Assembly (NCBI GenBank): GCA_014529385.2
Contig: CM043958.1
Location: 92,100,435-92,164,434 of the forward strand
Reading direction: 5' to 3'
DNA from: Adiantum capillus-veneris
Lineage: Eukaryota > Streptophyta > Polypodiopsida > Polypodiales > Pteridaceae
DNA length: 64,000 bases
The notes under the pieces are model-generated. The model did not search any database, was not told the DNA's origin, and saw only the letters and a list, made by a program, of their open reading frames with translations. A program made the translations under genes and the position numbers. Below, piece after piece: positions 36,005-46,821 of the stretch (positions are counted from its first letter, which is position 1; the number at the start of each line of letters is the position of its first letter).

Positions 36005-37072
36005 ATCAGGCGTGTGCTTTTCTCAAAGCATACCGATCCTACCAAAGAGCAGAAAGCACCGCACTTTCGAAATTGTTATTGAAGAACCTTCGTGTCCCGA
36101 CCTCGCACTTATTAGACACTCCCACCCTTACTTCATCACGCATCGAGCACGCTCCCGTCTTCATCGCCCTGTCTTACAGGGCATAAGCCATAAAGAATCC
36201 CAGATTACACATGGGTTCTCGTGGAGAATCTAACAGAGATAACACCTCTCAGAGGATATTATAGATCGAGAAGATACTCGCTCCAGAATAAATTTTGGAA
36301 AGAAATTTGAAAGGGATACCGATATCTTGTTGTCTGTGTGCAAATAACTAGTAGGAGCGAGGAACATGCATATGAAAGCATTTGGAAACATGGAACTGGA
36401 CTTCGGCTCTTTTGCATCGAAGTCAACCATTTGCTTAATATTCTGTCTGTTTTGCAAGTTAAATTGGGAATAAGATGATGATGAATTGGGAGCGATGACA
36501 CCTCCGGAATGAACCCGATCATGATTCGAGATAAGAATCATGAACTTTTAATGAATGATGATGATTCTAGTGCATCAAGATTCCCATATGAATGAGATGA
36601 GTAGATACTATTGTGAGCACATCAAGAGTTCCTGCCGGATGAGATGGCTACATAAGAATCTAGGTGCATCAAGACTTCTAGACGGATGAGATGACTAGAT
36701 GATTGAAACACTGTGTTCAGTATGAACTAAGTGTGTGAATTAAGAGCTTTGAAATAGGGATTTCCGAAGATGAATCCCATTTATGTATGAAATTAATGTT
36801 TTATGGAAGAGCTTGCTATTTGTGTGCAGATAACAAGATCGAGAATGAGATGATGATGATTTTGGCGCAATGACAGCTCCCGAATGAACCCGATAACGAA
36901 TCATGAATTTTGAATCACGAATGATTCGATGGAGTTGTCATACGTGCATCAAGAGTTCCTACGGGATGAGATGGCCATGCAACTAGAACTGAATGATTGA
37001 ACCACTCTGTTCAGTATGAACTCAATGTGTGATTGATGGATTGAGATCCCCGGAAATGATTACTCGCACACG
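36005..37072 (+). other. E2 internal region, left part
   Basis: No recognisable protein. Repeated motifs such as CATCAAGA(G/C)TTC and GGATGAGATG appear about every 60-100 bp (36560-36990), giving a degenerate tandem look. It ends at the ACACG target duplication of E3. Confidence 0.7.
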
Positions 37073-37638
37073 TGTAGCGCGAATAGTGTGTCGCACTCTC
37101 TAAAGTGGGTGCTCCTCAGTGCAATGTGCGTGACATCTCACTCAAAACAGAATGAAAACAAAGGAAACAAAAGCTAACAGCTGATCAACACAGAGACACA
37201 GCAGCAGACCAGAACATATGGACTGGACTCGACTATCTCAAAGGACCGATACAGACTTTGGCGTGGCAGCACACTCAGCTCCAGCCCAGGACTCACGGAT
37301 ACAATGGAGGTGTCGAGGCTCAGATGTGCAGGGATGGTGCAGACGTGTTGTGTATAGACCCGCTCCTCTAGACGACGACGCTGGACCATATATGAAGAAG
37401 ATGATAATCCATACCCAACAGCTACTACTCACATGTACCACCATAAAGAGCCACCAACGGCGCAAGTCTATCTCCAAACTGAGTGGTGGTGGTGATCTGG
37501 CCACGATGTCCACTAGACCACCGTTCGTATCCCTGCCACGTGCCACTGCAGAGCCCACAGAATCCGTCTAGTGTGAACCAGACCAGACCAGCTGTACTAA
37601 CTGTGTGTCCTGTGAAAGTGACACTATAGCCTGCTACA
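37073..37638 (-). repeat. E3 3' LTR
   Basis: TGTAGCGCGAATAG... to ...GCCTGCTACA. Aligns with 39968-40532 and with both E4 LTRs. Confidence 0.93.
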
Positions 37639-37706
37639 GGTTGCCCGCCACAAGACCACTCACCGTCTCGGTGAGAGGAATACTGAAAAACTGTGAAAGA
37701 AAACCA

Positions 37707-39640
37707 CTAGGTACCGCATCCGTACATCTTTCGTGAAGCAGGTGCGAGGCCCAACGATGACCTTACATGCCTCAAAAGTGGGGTTAAAAACATTGCACAA
37801 CTTGCACAGTTGGAGTATACGCGCACGTAGAGGAGCAAGCCCGGCATCATACACAACACACAGGTGGAGCGCACAGGATCAGCCACTGCTTCCAAGAAGG
37901 CTTCATCAATATCGGAGAGCAAAGATTTGGATTCTTTCTTGGCACTGGGGGATGGCTTGTCAACAGTTGAAGGAAAGGGTATCCACTGTTGTAAGAATGT
38001 GTGGGGGAGCTGAACTTGTTGGAATGCTAAGACCGAGAGCGGCTCTCTGGGCCCGAGTGAGGACACCCGATGGCTCCTCTACCAACTGCACCTTATTTTG
38101 AGGGGTAACCACGTGGGTAGAAGGGGGCGGCTGAGGAACGGTGCTAACTACTATCAAATTGAGCTTGGGAAAGGTAAACTCATTTTGGCTTTCACTTGGG
38201 TTCGAAGCCGTGGATGCACAAATTTTAGGGCAATCCTTTCTGTAGTGATCCTTCATTTCAGGGCAACGACGCAAGAAGGGGACCCTTCGGGCAGAGGGCA
38301 ATTGCTTTGGTAATGACCATATTTTCCGCATATGTAGCACAAAATGGGCCGATTCAATGGGCGAGTTGAAGGGCGAGGTGGTCCTTGCTCCGGGTGCATG
38401 GAGTTGGAGGTGGAGGTGTAGAAGCTTTGAGGTGATGAGGGAGCATGGGTATGATAAAAGCTCTGAGACGGAAAAGTACTTTGAATACCTTGCACGCAAG
38501 TGTTGGCCCTTGTTGAAGAGTAGGACCAAGACTTTGCTGTATTTGTCGCAATCCCTTGAGGTAGTAGCAGTCCTTGTCCTCATGTCCAGACTTTTCACAG
38601 AAGTGGCAGTAAACCCGAAGGGGGCACTCATGTGGAGGGTGCCCTGGAAGCGGCATGAGCTACACCAAACCATAGCCTTAGTCTCCTGCTGAGACTTGAA
38701 CTCTTCTAGCTCGCGCTTGATTTGTTCCAATGCCTAGTGATGTGGAGGCTTCTCTTGTCTAAGAGAGAAGGACCTCTCCTCTTGAAGAGCTCGTTGTAAC
38801 TTTAGGGCTTCCAGTTCCCTGCGTAAAGAAGTTAACGGATCAGAAGGACTTTCCGAAAACACTGAAGGGGTCTCTACCTGAGGAGAGTTGGTGAACAGCT
38901 TCCTAGCTCCCTCTATCCTAGTAGCACCCGTGACAAACTTCTCCAGAGTGGCGTCAGGTCGGAGACTCTCTCGGAGTTTTTGCTGGGGAAGTTTTGGGAA
39001 GAGTCTTCTCCACCTACTTCTTAGCCATAAATTCCCCTGGTTGCTGAGGAAGCTTGGCAACCAGAGACTTGGTTTTAGTCATGAGTTCCGCAAAAGTCTC
39101 CTTTGGCTAGAGCACCATGTTGGCCAACTCATCCAAAACCTTTTCCTGGAAGTCACCTGGCCTAAATGCTGCACAGAACTGTTGTCTTAAAGCTGCCCAA
39201 GTTGCAAAATGGTTCTCTGCAAACTGACTGTACCACTTGTCTGCTAAGCCATCCAAGGTAGATGGAAAGAGTACCAAATAAGCATCTTCTCTATTAAGAC
39301 CACGACCTCTACAGAGAGATACAAACCTCCTTGCATGGTCGTCTGCATCCTCTAAGGAGACTCCCTTGAAAGTAGAAAACTTGATGTTTACCTTGGCCAA
39401 AACGCTCGCCAACCCCTCCATGGCCTCTTGCTCAGGAGCCTGCTCCTGAATAGCTTGCTGTAACAAAATTGGAGAGAGCTTTACTGGGGAAGGTGACCTG
39501 GAAGATGTAGAACCGGATGGAGGTATGGGTGATGAGGTTGGACTTCTACTAGGTACCAAGGGTTGACGTCTTTTGTTGTAGTACTTCAAGGGACTCAGCA
39601 GTGCGCTTTGACGCTCTAATGACCGCCTTGTATGTGTCAT
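37707..39640 (-). pseudogene. E3 gag with four zinc-knuckle-like motifs
   Basis: Starts near 39640 (MTHTRRSLERQS). Capsid-like block: KFSTFKGVSLEDADDHARRF, then LADKWYSQF and QFCAAFRPGDFQEKVLDELA, typical of Ty3/gypsy retrotrans_gag. After in-frame stops near 39107 and 38733 the nucleocapsid part has CHFCEKSGHEDKDC, CYICGKYGHYQSNC, a WCSSC...PGHPPHEC motif split by a frame shift, and a partial MKDHYRKDC. It ends after LLSDIDEAFLEA, the point where E4 goes on to protease, then runs into unrelated sequence. Confidence 0.85.
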
Positions 39641-39967
39641 GCAGTGACCACAAACCCGACCAAGCTTTGGGCAAGAAGACCTTTAACTAGCTGAACACAG
39701 GTGTAGACTCTACTAGACCAGGGTGAGTGACTAGACCACCTGGCTGGACCAAGGACGAGGACGGACTAGACCAGGGACGAGAGCTGGTTGGACCCGGGCG
39801 AGAGAGGACGAGACCAGCAGGGCGAGAGAGGACCAAACCAACAAGCTCACTGGGTAAGGCGAAGTAGGCGAGGCTAGGTAAAACCCAGCTAGCTCCTCGA
39901 TTTGCACCTCAACAGAGAGTGAGACTTCAGTTGAGGTCCCACCGGGCGTGCCAAAAATAAGAGCACC

Positions 39968-40532
39968 TGTAGCGCGGATAGTGTGTCGTGCACTCTACAA
40001 GGGTGCTCCTTAGTGCAATGTGTGTGACATCTCACTCAAAACAGAATGAAAACAAAGGAAACGATAGATAAGAGCTGATCAACACAGAGACACGGTAGCA
40101 GACCCAAACATATGAACTGGACTCGTGTATCTCAAAGGATCGATACAGACTCTGGCATGGCAACACACTCAGCTCCAGCCCAGGACTCACGGATACAATG
40201 GAGGTGTCGAGGCTCAGATGTGCAGGGATGGTGCAGACGTGCTGTGTATAGACCCGCTCCTCTAGACGACGATGCTGGACCATATATGAAGAAGATGATA
40301 ATCCTGACCCAACAGCTACTACTCACATGTAGCACCATAAAGTGCCACCAATGGCGCAAGTCTATCTCCAAACTGAGTGGTGGTGGTGACTTGGCCACGA
40401 TGTCCACTAGACCACCGTCCGTATCCCTGCCACGTGTCACTACCCAGCCCAAATAGTTCGTCCAGTGTGAACCAGACCAGACCAATTGTACTAACTGTGT
40501 GTCCTGTGAAAGTGACACTGTAGCATGCTACA
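39968..40532 (-). repeat. E3 5' LTR
   Basis: TGTAGCGCGGATAG... to ...GCATGCTACA. The bases next to it (39930-39967, sense GGTGCTCTTATTTTTGGC...) are the expected primer-site region, but I cannot assign the tRNA. Confidence 0.92.
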
Positions 40533-40537
40533 ACACG

Positions 40538-40981
40538 ACAGTGCTTGAGTATGGATGGATGCTTGAGTACAACACGCAATATGGGATTAGTTAATCCGAC
40601 ATCAATGAGATCCGGGATGGATCTAGATGCGATTACTAAATACGTTGCCAGGAATCATGGTCCTAGATCAGAACGGAATCGATGGACGTGATCGCAATAT
40701 GGGATTAGTTAAATCAACATTAGTGAGGTTCGGTGTGGATCTAGATATTGCTAAATACGTTGCCAAGAATCACGGTCCTAGAATCTACGTGATATGATTT
40801 GAATGTGATTTGAATGTGATCTGAATGTGATGTGATGTGATTGTTGTCTTTGTACAAGTACTGGATTTGTGTCGTCTAGTGTGTCTATACTTAGAGTGAG
40901 TGTCTGTTGAACTGGTTTATGGCTTATGTCTATTTTGCAGGCGTAATCGAGGCCGATTACAATTCTTTCAAGAGGGAGGTA
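40538..40981 (+). other. E2 internal region, right part, with polypurine tract
   Basis: Non-coding. It contains two imperfect copies of CGCAATATGGGATTAGTTAA (about 40576 and 40692) with similar following sequence, and ends in the polypurine tract AAGAGGGAGGT just before the 3' LTR. Confidence 0.7.
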
Positions 40982-41360
40982 TGTCACAAAATGGTGACGT
41001 GGCATGACCACCTGCGGACATAGTTGATAACGTGGCAAAAAACGGTACAGACAGGCAGCTCGGATTTCACACTGATAGATGCCACATGGCAGCAGTATGG
41101 ATTTCCTCGATTTGCGATGACTGCTGACGTGGACAGAGTACAGATTTCTTGGATTTGCATTGACGGGTACAGACGTGGCAGCCTGTATGGATTTTCGTAA
41201 ATTGCGTTGAGTGCTTTTTCTGGAAGATTTTTGACCACATGATTTTGGGACTTTTTGATTTTAAGTTTGAAAGCTTTTGGGGCTCTGCTTTTGGGCATCT
41301 CTTGTAAGAATAAATAAGCCCTAGGGGCCTCACTCTTCAAGGCATCTAGACGCAGAGTTT
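40982..41360 (+). repeat. E2 3' LTR, first piece
   Basis: Matches 35433-35800 of the 5' LTR. It is interrupted by E5; the remainder is at 60359-60586. Confidence 0.92.
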
Positions 41361-41692
41361 TGTTACACTTACACCACTACTGCTTCACAGGTCTAGGGCA
41401 TGCATGTACGGCTAGTGTGCCTCCGGGCTGGCCACCCTTTGCATATGCATTTTCTTTGCACTGTCCGGCCGCCCACTTTGTCCGGGCGCCCTCATATATT
41501 TCCTATATATCATCTTATGCTGGGTCGTGGGGTTTTCTGAGATATTGCCCTACCTCCCCCTTTGGCACCTATATATGGAGCCGGGGGGGTACCCACATCA
41601 CATTTGTTGTATTTGCAGGTCTTGTGGTTCATGGTAGTCATGGGGGGCTGATCGCCCCCTCCTCTCACACCATAGCGTTTTGTTTTGTCTAC

Positions 41693-41695
<3 letters not shown>
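41361..41695 (+). repeat. E5 left LTR up to its (TC)n
   Basis: Starts TGTTACACTTACACC and has a TATA-like CTATATATGG at about 41569-41578. The right LTR (60125-60358) aligns but lacks about 158 bp (41443-41600 here). Confidence 0.88.

Positions 41696-41752
<57 letters not shown>
41696..41752 (+). repeat. (TC)n in the E5 left LTR, split by LINE G
   Basis: The right LTR has a short uninterrupted TCTCTTTCTCTCTCTCTCC at the same place (60308-60326). Here the TC tract is interrupted by LINE G and resumes at 46724-46796. Confidence 0.92.
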
Positions 41753-41756
<4 letters not shown>

Positions 41757-41878
41757 ATGGAAGTGCACCCGCTATAGCATGTGATCACTTTCACAAATTC
41801 AAGGAGGATATCGCCAATGTGAAGAGCTTGGACTGGATGCGTATCGTTTCTCCATTTGCTGGCCTCACTTATTTCCAG
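41753..41878 (+). pseudogene. Captured glycoside hydrolase family 1 (beta-glucosidase) exon fragment
   Basis: Reads FDGSAPAIACDHFHKFKED and, after one missing base near 41829, LGLDAYRFSICWPHLFP. This is the conserved GH1 stretch (DGS...A.DhYhrykEDi...lgldAYRFSIsWpRlfP). It ends CCAG|GTGCAG, like a real 5' splice site, so it was taken from genomic DNA or unspliced RNA. Neither catalytic Glu region is present. It sits between (TC)n and the ORF1 of LINE G and is transcribed in the same direction. Confidence 0.78.
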
Positions 41879-42276
41879 GTGCAGGTCTTAACACAGCAGC
41901 CAGCAGGGCAGCGTCCTCTGCGTGACAGGTTGTGCGCAACAGCAGGTAGCGGGCCAGTCCCACAGCGTAAGTGCGGACAGCAAGGGATTGTTGCTCGACA
42001 GAGAGTAGTGCACGCCGCGAGCTTCTCCCACAGAGGGGGCCGCGTGCAAGATTGAGTCAGTGCCCTGAGAGGGCTTACATCAACAGCGAGCTGACCCTAC
42101 TGGGGGCCACGTACATTCTCTGCCATTACAGGTGCAGTTTGGGAGCAAGCCCCGCTGGGGCTACGTCTTTTGCTTTCGACACTGGTATATGTTGTGCCCA
42201 ATTCAGAGCAGAGAATTTCAGAAATTTAGAAAATTCACAAATTCAGAGCAGAAAATTTAGAAATTCACAGAAACTG

Positions 42277-42312
<36 letters not shown>

Positions 42313-42403
42313 GTATGCGAAATGTATGCTTGATGCGGGAGAAAATGTATGCATAAGTGTGGAAAGTTATGGAAACAGTTGTGTTTAGTGTGGCCGTCTT
42401 GTG
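41879..42403 (+). other. Sequence between the GH1 fragment and LINE G ORF1, with a 33-G run
   Basis: The first part may be the intron following the GH1 exon. An imperfect direct repeat (AATTCAGAGCAGA...TTTAGAAA) lies at 42199-42266. A pure run of about 33 G follows at 42278-42310. It could serve as 5' UTR of LINE G. Confidence 0.5.
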
Positions 42404-43371
42404 ATGGAGGTCATGAGTGCAAACCTAGCACTTCTCGAGAGCTCTAGCCCCTCCCCCTTGAGTAGTTTGCATGCAATGGCATCACCAGCAATGAAGAAAT
42501 CAACTTTTATGGCTACCAGCAAGAGGTCAGCAAACGTGGAAAAGGAGATGAAGGCGTACAAGACAAAGATGGAAGAGGGGAAGATGGAGAAGGCGGTCTT
42601 TCTTCAGTACAAAATCAGTGAGGCCGAGCTTCGAACTGTGGAGAAAATGGAGCATCGGGCCGAAATTGAAGACCTCAAGAATCACATTTCAGCCCTCAGA
42701 GAGACCTAGCCAAGGCAAGAGTCAATGGTGGACTAGAAGAGGGAGAAATCCAACCCTCAGTGATAGAAGAACTTAAGGTAATCAAAGAGCAAATGCAAGC
42801 CATTAAGGAAGAGGAGAAACAACAGGAAGCAAAAACGTCTTCATGGACAGATATGATTACCAAAACCCATAAGAAAGTGGAGGAAGCGGAGAAGTGGATT
42901 TCGGGTCGCAAAGAAGGGCAAAGGCAAGGAGGTATCAATCCCCACTCCCACCATCATCAACATGACACGTGAGGAGGAACAACGAAGACGTATGAGGGCT
43001 TTGCATGTGAGGATTACCGGCCTCAACGATCAGGACAAAATTGATGAGGAAGTACAGCAGCTCATGGTACTAATGGGGATGCAAAAAGCGACAAACACAA
43101 GAGCATGGAGAGTTGGTAAGAAAAGTGCACGGGGGAAACATCGAGAGGAAGAACTCTCATATTGCGATTCCCCTCTATTGAGGAGAAGGACTTTTTGAAA
43201 AGGAGGCCGACTCTCAAAAAGACCGGTATCTTCCTTGGTGACGATCTCACCCTCTCACAGCTTGCCCACATGCAGGATGTCATGCCAGAGATTAGGGCCG
43301 CAAGAGAAAAAGGGAAGACCGCTTTTTACAGAGAAAGAAGAGTGGTCATTATAGAGAGACGCCCTACATGA
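42404..43371 (+). pseudogene. LINE G ORF1 (L1-ORF1p-like)
   Basis: The first 100 codons are basic then charged and coiled-coil-like, up to a TAG at about 42707. The frame continues with EEGEIQPSVIEELKVIKEQM, the RRM-like QRRRMRALHVRITGLND, AWRVGKK and, after a shift near 43130, RFPSIEEKDFLKRRPTLKK, GIFLGDDLTLSQLAHM and KGKTAFYRERRVVIIERRP. This is the clearest view of the family's C-terminal domain. It ends 31 bp before ORF2. Confidence 0.8.
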
Positions 43372-43401
43372 TGATGCGAGACCTATGGGACCACACTGAA
43401 G

Positions 43402-46400
43402 ATGGCTACTTGGAATTGTAATGGGTCTATGAGGTTGGATGTTGGGGCCTTTGAGGACAATTTCAGAGACAGGGACATTGTATTCTTCTCGGAGACTCAC
43501 CAAGCACCTGGACAGGTGATGCCACATGTGGGGGGATATAGATGGGAGACAGCCCATAGGACACTCACGAGATCTGAGCATGGGAGTAGAGGTTCAGGAG
43601 GAGTAGCAGTGCTATTTAGAGAGGAGCTACAGCCACTACTACAAATTGTACGGAGAGATGAGCATGCTAGATACATGTGGGTGAGGTTGAGAGCTGACAC
43701 ATGTCGATTTCTGTACATTGCCATATGTTACTTCCCTCCCAGTACGTCAGTATATGCTGCATTCAAAGGGCAGTCGCCTTTGTCTATACTGGACGATGAT
43801 ATATGGGAGTTTTCTAGGGATGGTGATATCATCCTCCTAGGGGCCTTCAATGCCCGAACGGGCAACTCTCAGACAGTCTTCCACGGCACTTCAGATGAGA
43901 TGCTTAGAGAGCTGGATGTGGGGGAGTTGGGGCTTGACAGACGCTCACATGACAAAGAGCAGACGGAGTATGGGAGATACCTCACAAAGATGACGACTAC
44001 ACATGGGTTAGCCATACTTAACGGCTTACAGCAATTTCCTAGAGCAGCCGGCTTCACATGTTTTCCACACAGACATGGGACCAGTACAGTGGACTATGTT
44101 ATGACACAGCCGAGCTTTATCCCTTGCATTCAGGATTTCACTCTGGGAGCAAGGCCAGTGGGCAAAGCAGTAGAGCATGCTCTCTTGACACTATCGGTTT
44201 CATTCCAGTATAGCACAGCCCAGACATCAGGAGGCAGGTCACACACTCGTTATACATTTACACCAGAGACTGATTCTGTTAATACAGAGGAGATATGGGA
44301 CCGTCTATGGAAAGGCACAGCTGGCAAAGCTGGTACAGGCCTCTCAGTGGAGGAGTGTACCACTTTACTAACTGAGACACTACATGGTGCTACATCAGTT
44401 CCATACCCACACACCCAGCCGGCCAGGAGACCACATTCTGGGAGCATGCCCCAAAATAGTTGGTACGATGAGGAGAGCAGAGAGATGAGAGCCCAGCTTC
44501 AGTGGGATCTTCTTTTAGGAGTCATCACTTCCAAACAATCTCGGATTGCTTCCCGGCGCCTTGTACGACAGAAGAAGCGAGCTTACCTGGCTCGGATGGA
44601 ACGAGAATTATATCAGATGTTCTTGAGTAGGGATTCAGGAGAGGCATGGCGACTCTTTCATGAGCACTCCCCTCCCCCAGTGATTACATCACCTGATGTG
44701 TGGGGCCAGTATGTGACATCGTTATATACGGTTCCCGGACAAGAACCCTTTCCAGATCCTACACAGCCATGCCCAGCTACGAGCACCTTCTTTACCACTG
44801 GGATGGTACAGAGGGCCATTGACAGGATGAGGACCGGGAGGGCATATAATCATGACGGTCTAGTAGCAGAGCACTTTATACATGCTAGGGATATGCTGAT
44901 GGAGGTTCTTGCAGTGTTGTTCAATCGTGCCATGTGTGAGGGGTTACCTAAGACTTGGAGGTTGTCTACTATTGTGCCTATCTTCAAGGCAGGGGATCCT
45001 ACAAAGCCTGGGAGCTACCGCATTATTATGGTTGGACACACGTTGGCACGGTTGTATGCATCCATTCTTGAGCAGCGCTTGAGTATTTGGGCAGAGGATG
45101 AGGGGGTACGGGGAAAGGGTCAGGCCCGTTTCAGGAGGGGTTTCTCCACTCTTGATCATATTTTGACACTCAGAGCCATCATTGAGGAGGGCAGGTCACA
45201 TGGGAGACGGATTTATTGTAGCTTTGTGGATTTCCACAAAGCATTTGACATGGTACCGAGAGCTCGATTGATGCGCAAACTACAGGAGATGGGGGTGCCC
45301 ATAGAGTTGATATGGGGGATTATGGCTTTGTATAGATCAGTGATGGGACATGTACACACTCCGGAAGGGGTATCTGATCTAGTTCACTCTACTATTGGGG
45401 TGAAACCAGGCTGCCCATTGTCTCCTACTCTATTTGGCATGTATGTTGATGAGGTGTCTGATTACATTGACAGAGAGGGTGACAGAGGTGCCCAACTGGC
45501 AGGGACGTGGATCCCATTTTTGTTATATGCTGATGATATTGTGTTGGCTTCATTAGAATTCTAGATTTATCGACCTGGCTTGTGGCGTATGACCCGTATA
45601 ACCACGTAAACGATGGATATCTGACTCACCGGAGGGTATGCAACGACATTTGGATGCACTATACAGTTTTTCAGAGGATAATGGATTGTGTGTAAACCTT
45701 GGTAAAACCAAGGTTATGGTGTTTAACACCACACCAGTGGATCAGGAAATAAGCACCTACTTTCACATATGGTCAGGAGATTGTGGAATATACAGATGCG
45801 TACACTTATCTAGGGGCAATCTTCACTGGGCCGAGATTTTCTTAGAGAAGAGCAACAGAGACTGGACTGACTAGAGCTTATGCAGCTTTGGGAGGACTAG
45901 AGAGGATGTGTTCGCAGGTTCAGTTTCAAGAACCTAGGACAAAGCTATGGCTCTTTGATACTTTGGTTGCATCTACTATGCTATATGGGGTGCAGGTTTG
46001 GGGACCTTCTGTAGGCCAGGATGGTTGGAGACGTATGGAGAGGCCCTTGGTATCTTTGATCTCTCGGTTGATTAGAGCCAAGGCGTCCGTACCACATGAT
46101 ATCATTCGAGCGGAGTTAGCTGCCCCCCCTATGGAGATTGAGGCGCTTACCAGACCAGTCTCCTTTGTACACAGCCTATGGGATACTACCAGAGACAGAT
46201 ATGCTAGGCTGGCTCTAGGGTCATGAGCTATGAGGATCAGAGATGTCTTGGACTGTATCTACTTGAGTTACACAGGCACAGAGACACTTTACTGAGGAGA
46301 GCTGGAGAGAGACGGTCCTAGAGACAGATTACAGATATCTTTACACTAGATATTGGACCCCCAGAGGAGCAGACACCATTGCAGAGCTCTTCCCGCACTC

Positions 46401-46553
46401 ATACTACCACTACTGGCATTCTCATAGACCGAGCGAGCATTGGAGCTAGGGAGATCTAGACGCCCGCGATTGAGGAGAGGAGCTACACAACATCGACGGA
46501 GACTACAGCAAAGGATTCGAGCCATACTCTCTCGACGTCCAGAGTGCAGATGA
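43402..46553 (+). pseudogene. LINE G ORF2 (endonuclease and reverse transcriptase)
   Basis: Open from ATG 43402 to 45564. The endonuclease has MATWNCNGSMR, FFSETHQAP, LGAFNARTGNS (the Asp of GDFN is Ala here) and VEHALL in place of SDH. The RT has FVDFHKAFDMVPRARL, GVKPGCPLSPTLFGMYVDE (Gln changed to Pro) and YADDIVL. Directly after YADDIVL a 70-bp foreign sequence (about 45547-45616) brings a stop. Shifted frames continue to YARLAL, where a deletion joins to RVMSYEDQRC, removing the zinc motif. The stop is at 46551-46553. Confidence 0.88.
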
Positions 46554-46720
46554 GGATGGATCTCCACCATATCTCCCCCCCTTCTTTCATTGTACTACAC
46601 ATTGTATTTTGTTTCAGTTCTTTTTGATTCCGGACATGGTATCAAATTCACTATGTTGTAACGGCTTGGTCTCATAGGTCATTTTGGCCTTTTGAAGACG
46701 TTAATATATCATTTCATTTC

Positions 46721-46723
<3 letters not shown>

Positions 46724-46796
<73 letters not shown>
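46724..46796 (+). repeat. (TC)n after LINE G, right half of the split tract
   Basis: TC tract between the LINE G tail and the last 16 bp of the E5 left LTR (CACACGTGCACTCACA). Confidence 0.95.
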
Positions 46797-46797
<1 letters not shown>

Positions 46798-46812
46798 ACA
46801 CGTGCACTCACA

Positions 46813-46821
46813 TGGTATCAG
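46813..46821 (+). promoter_or_regulatory. E5 primer binding site
   Basis: TGGTATCAG, complementary to the 3' end of initiator Met-tRNA, lies directly after the CA end of the left LTR. The match breaks down after nine bases. Confidence 0.65.

Larger units (their letters stand above)
37073..40532 (-). mobile_element. E3: gag-only LTR retrotransposon (derivative of the E4 family)
   Basis: LTRs 37073-37638 and 39968-40532 (about 565 bp, TGTAGC...GCTACA) are nearly alike and flanked by target duplication ACACG (37068-37072 and 40533-40537). The internal 2.3 kb carries only a gag-like region on the minus strand. The LTRs and gag are of the same family as E4, but protease, RT, RNase H and integrase are missing. 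It would need E4-type proteins to move. Confidence 0.93.
41753..46723 (+). mobile_element. LINE G (family alpha), inserted in the (TC)n of the E5 LTR
   Basis: ORF1 at about 42404-43371, ORF2 at 43402-46553, and a 3' UTR ending in hairpin AGGTCATTTTGGCCT and GAAGACGTTAATATATCATTT before (TC)n. Comparison of the two E5 LTRs shows that the pre-insertion site was a TC repeat. It is the best-preserved alpha copy: 720 codons of ORF2 are open. It carries a 70-bp insertion after the catalytic box and a deletion of about 0.5 kb in the C-terminal region. Confidence 0.9.
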
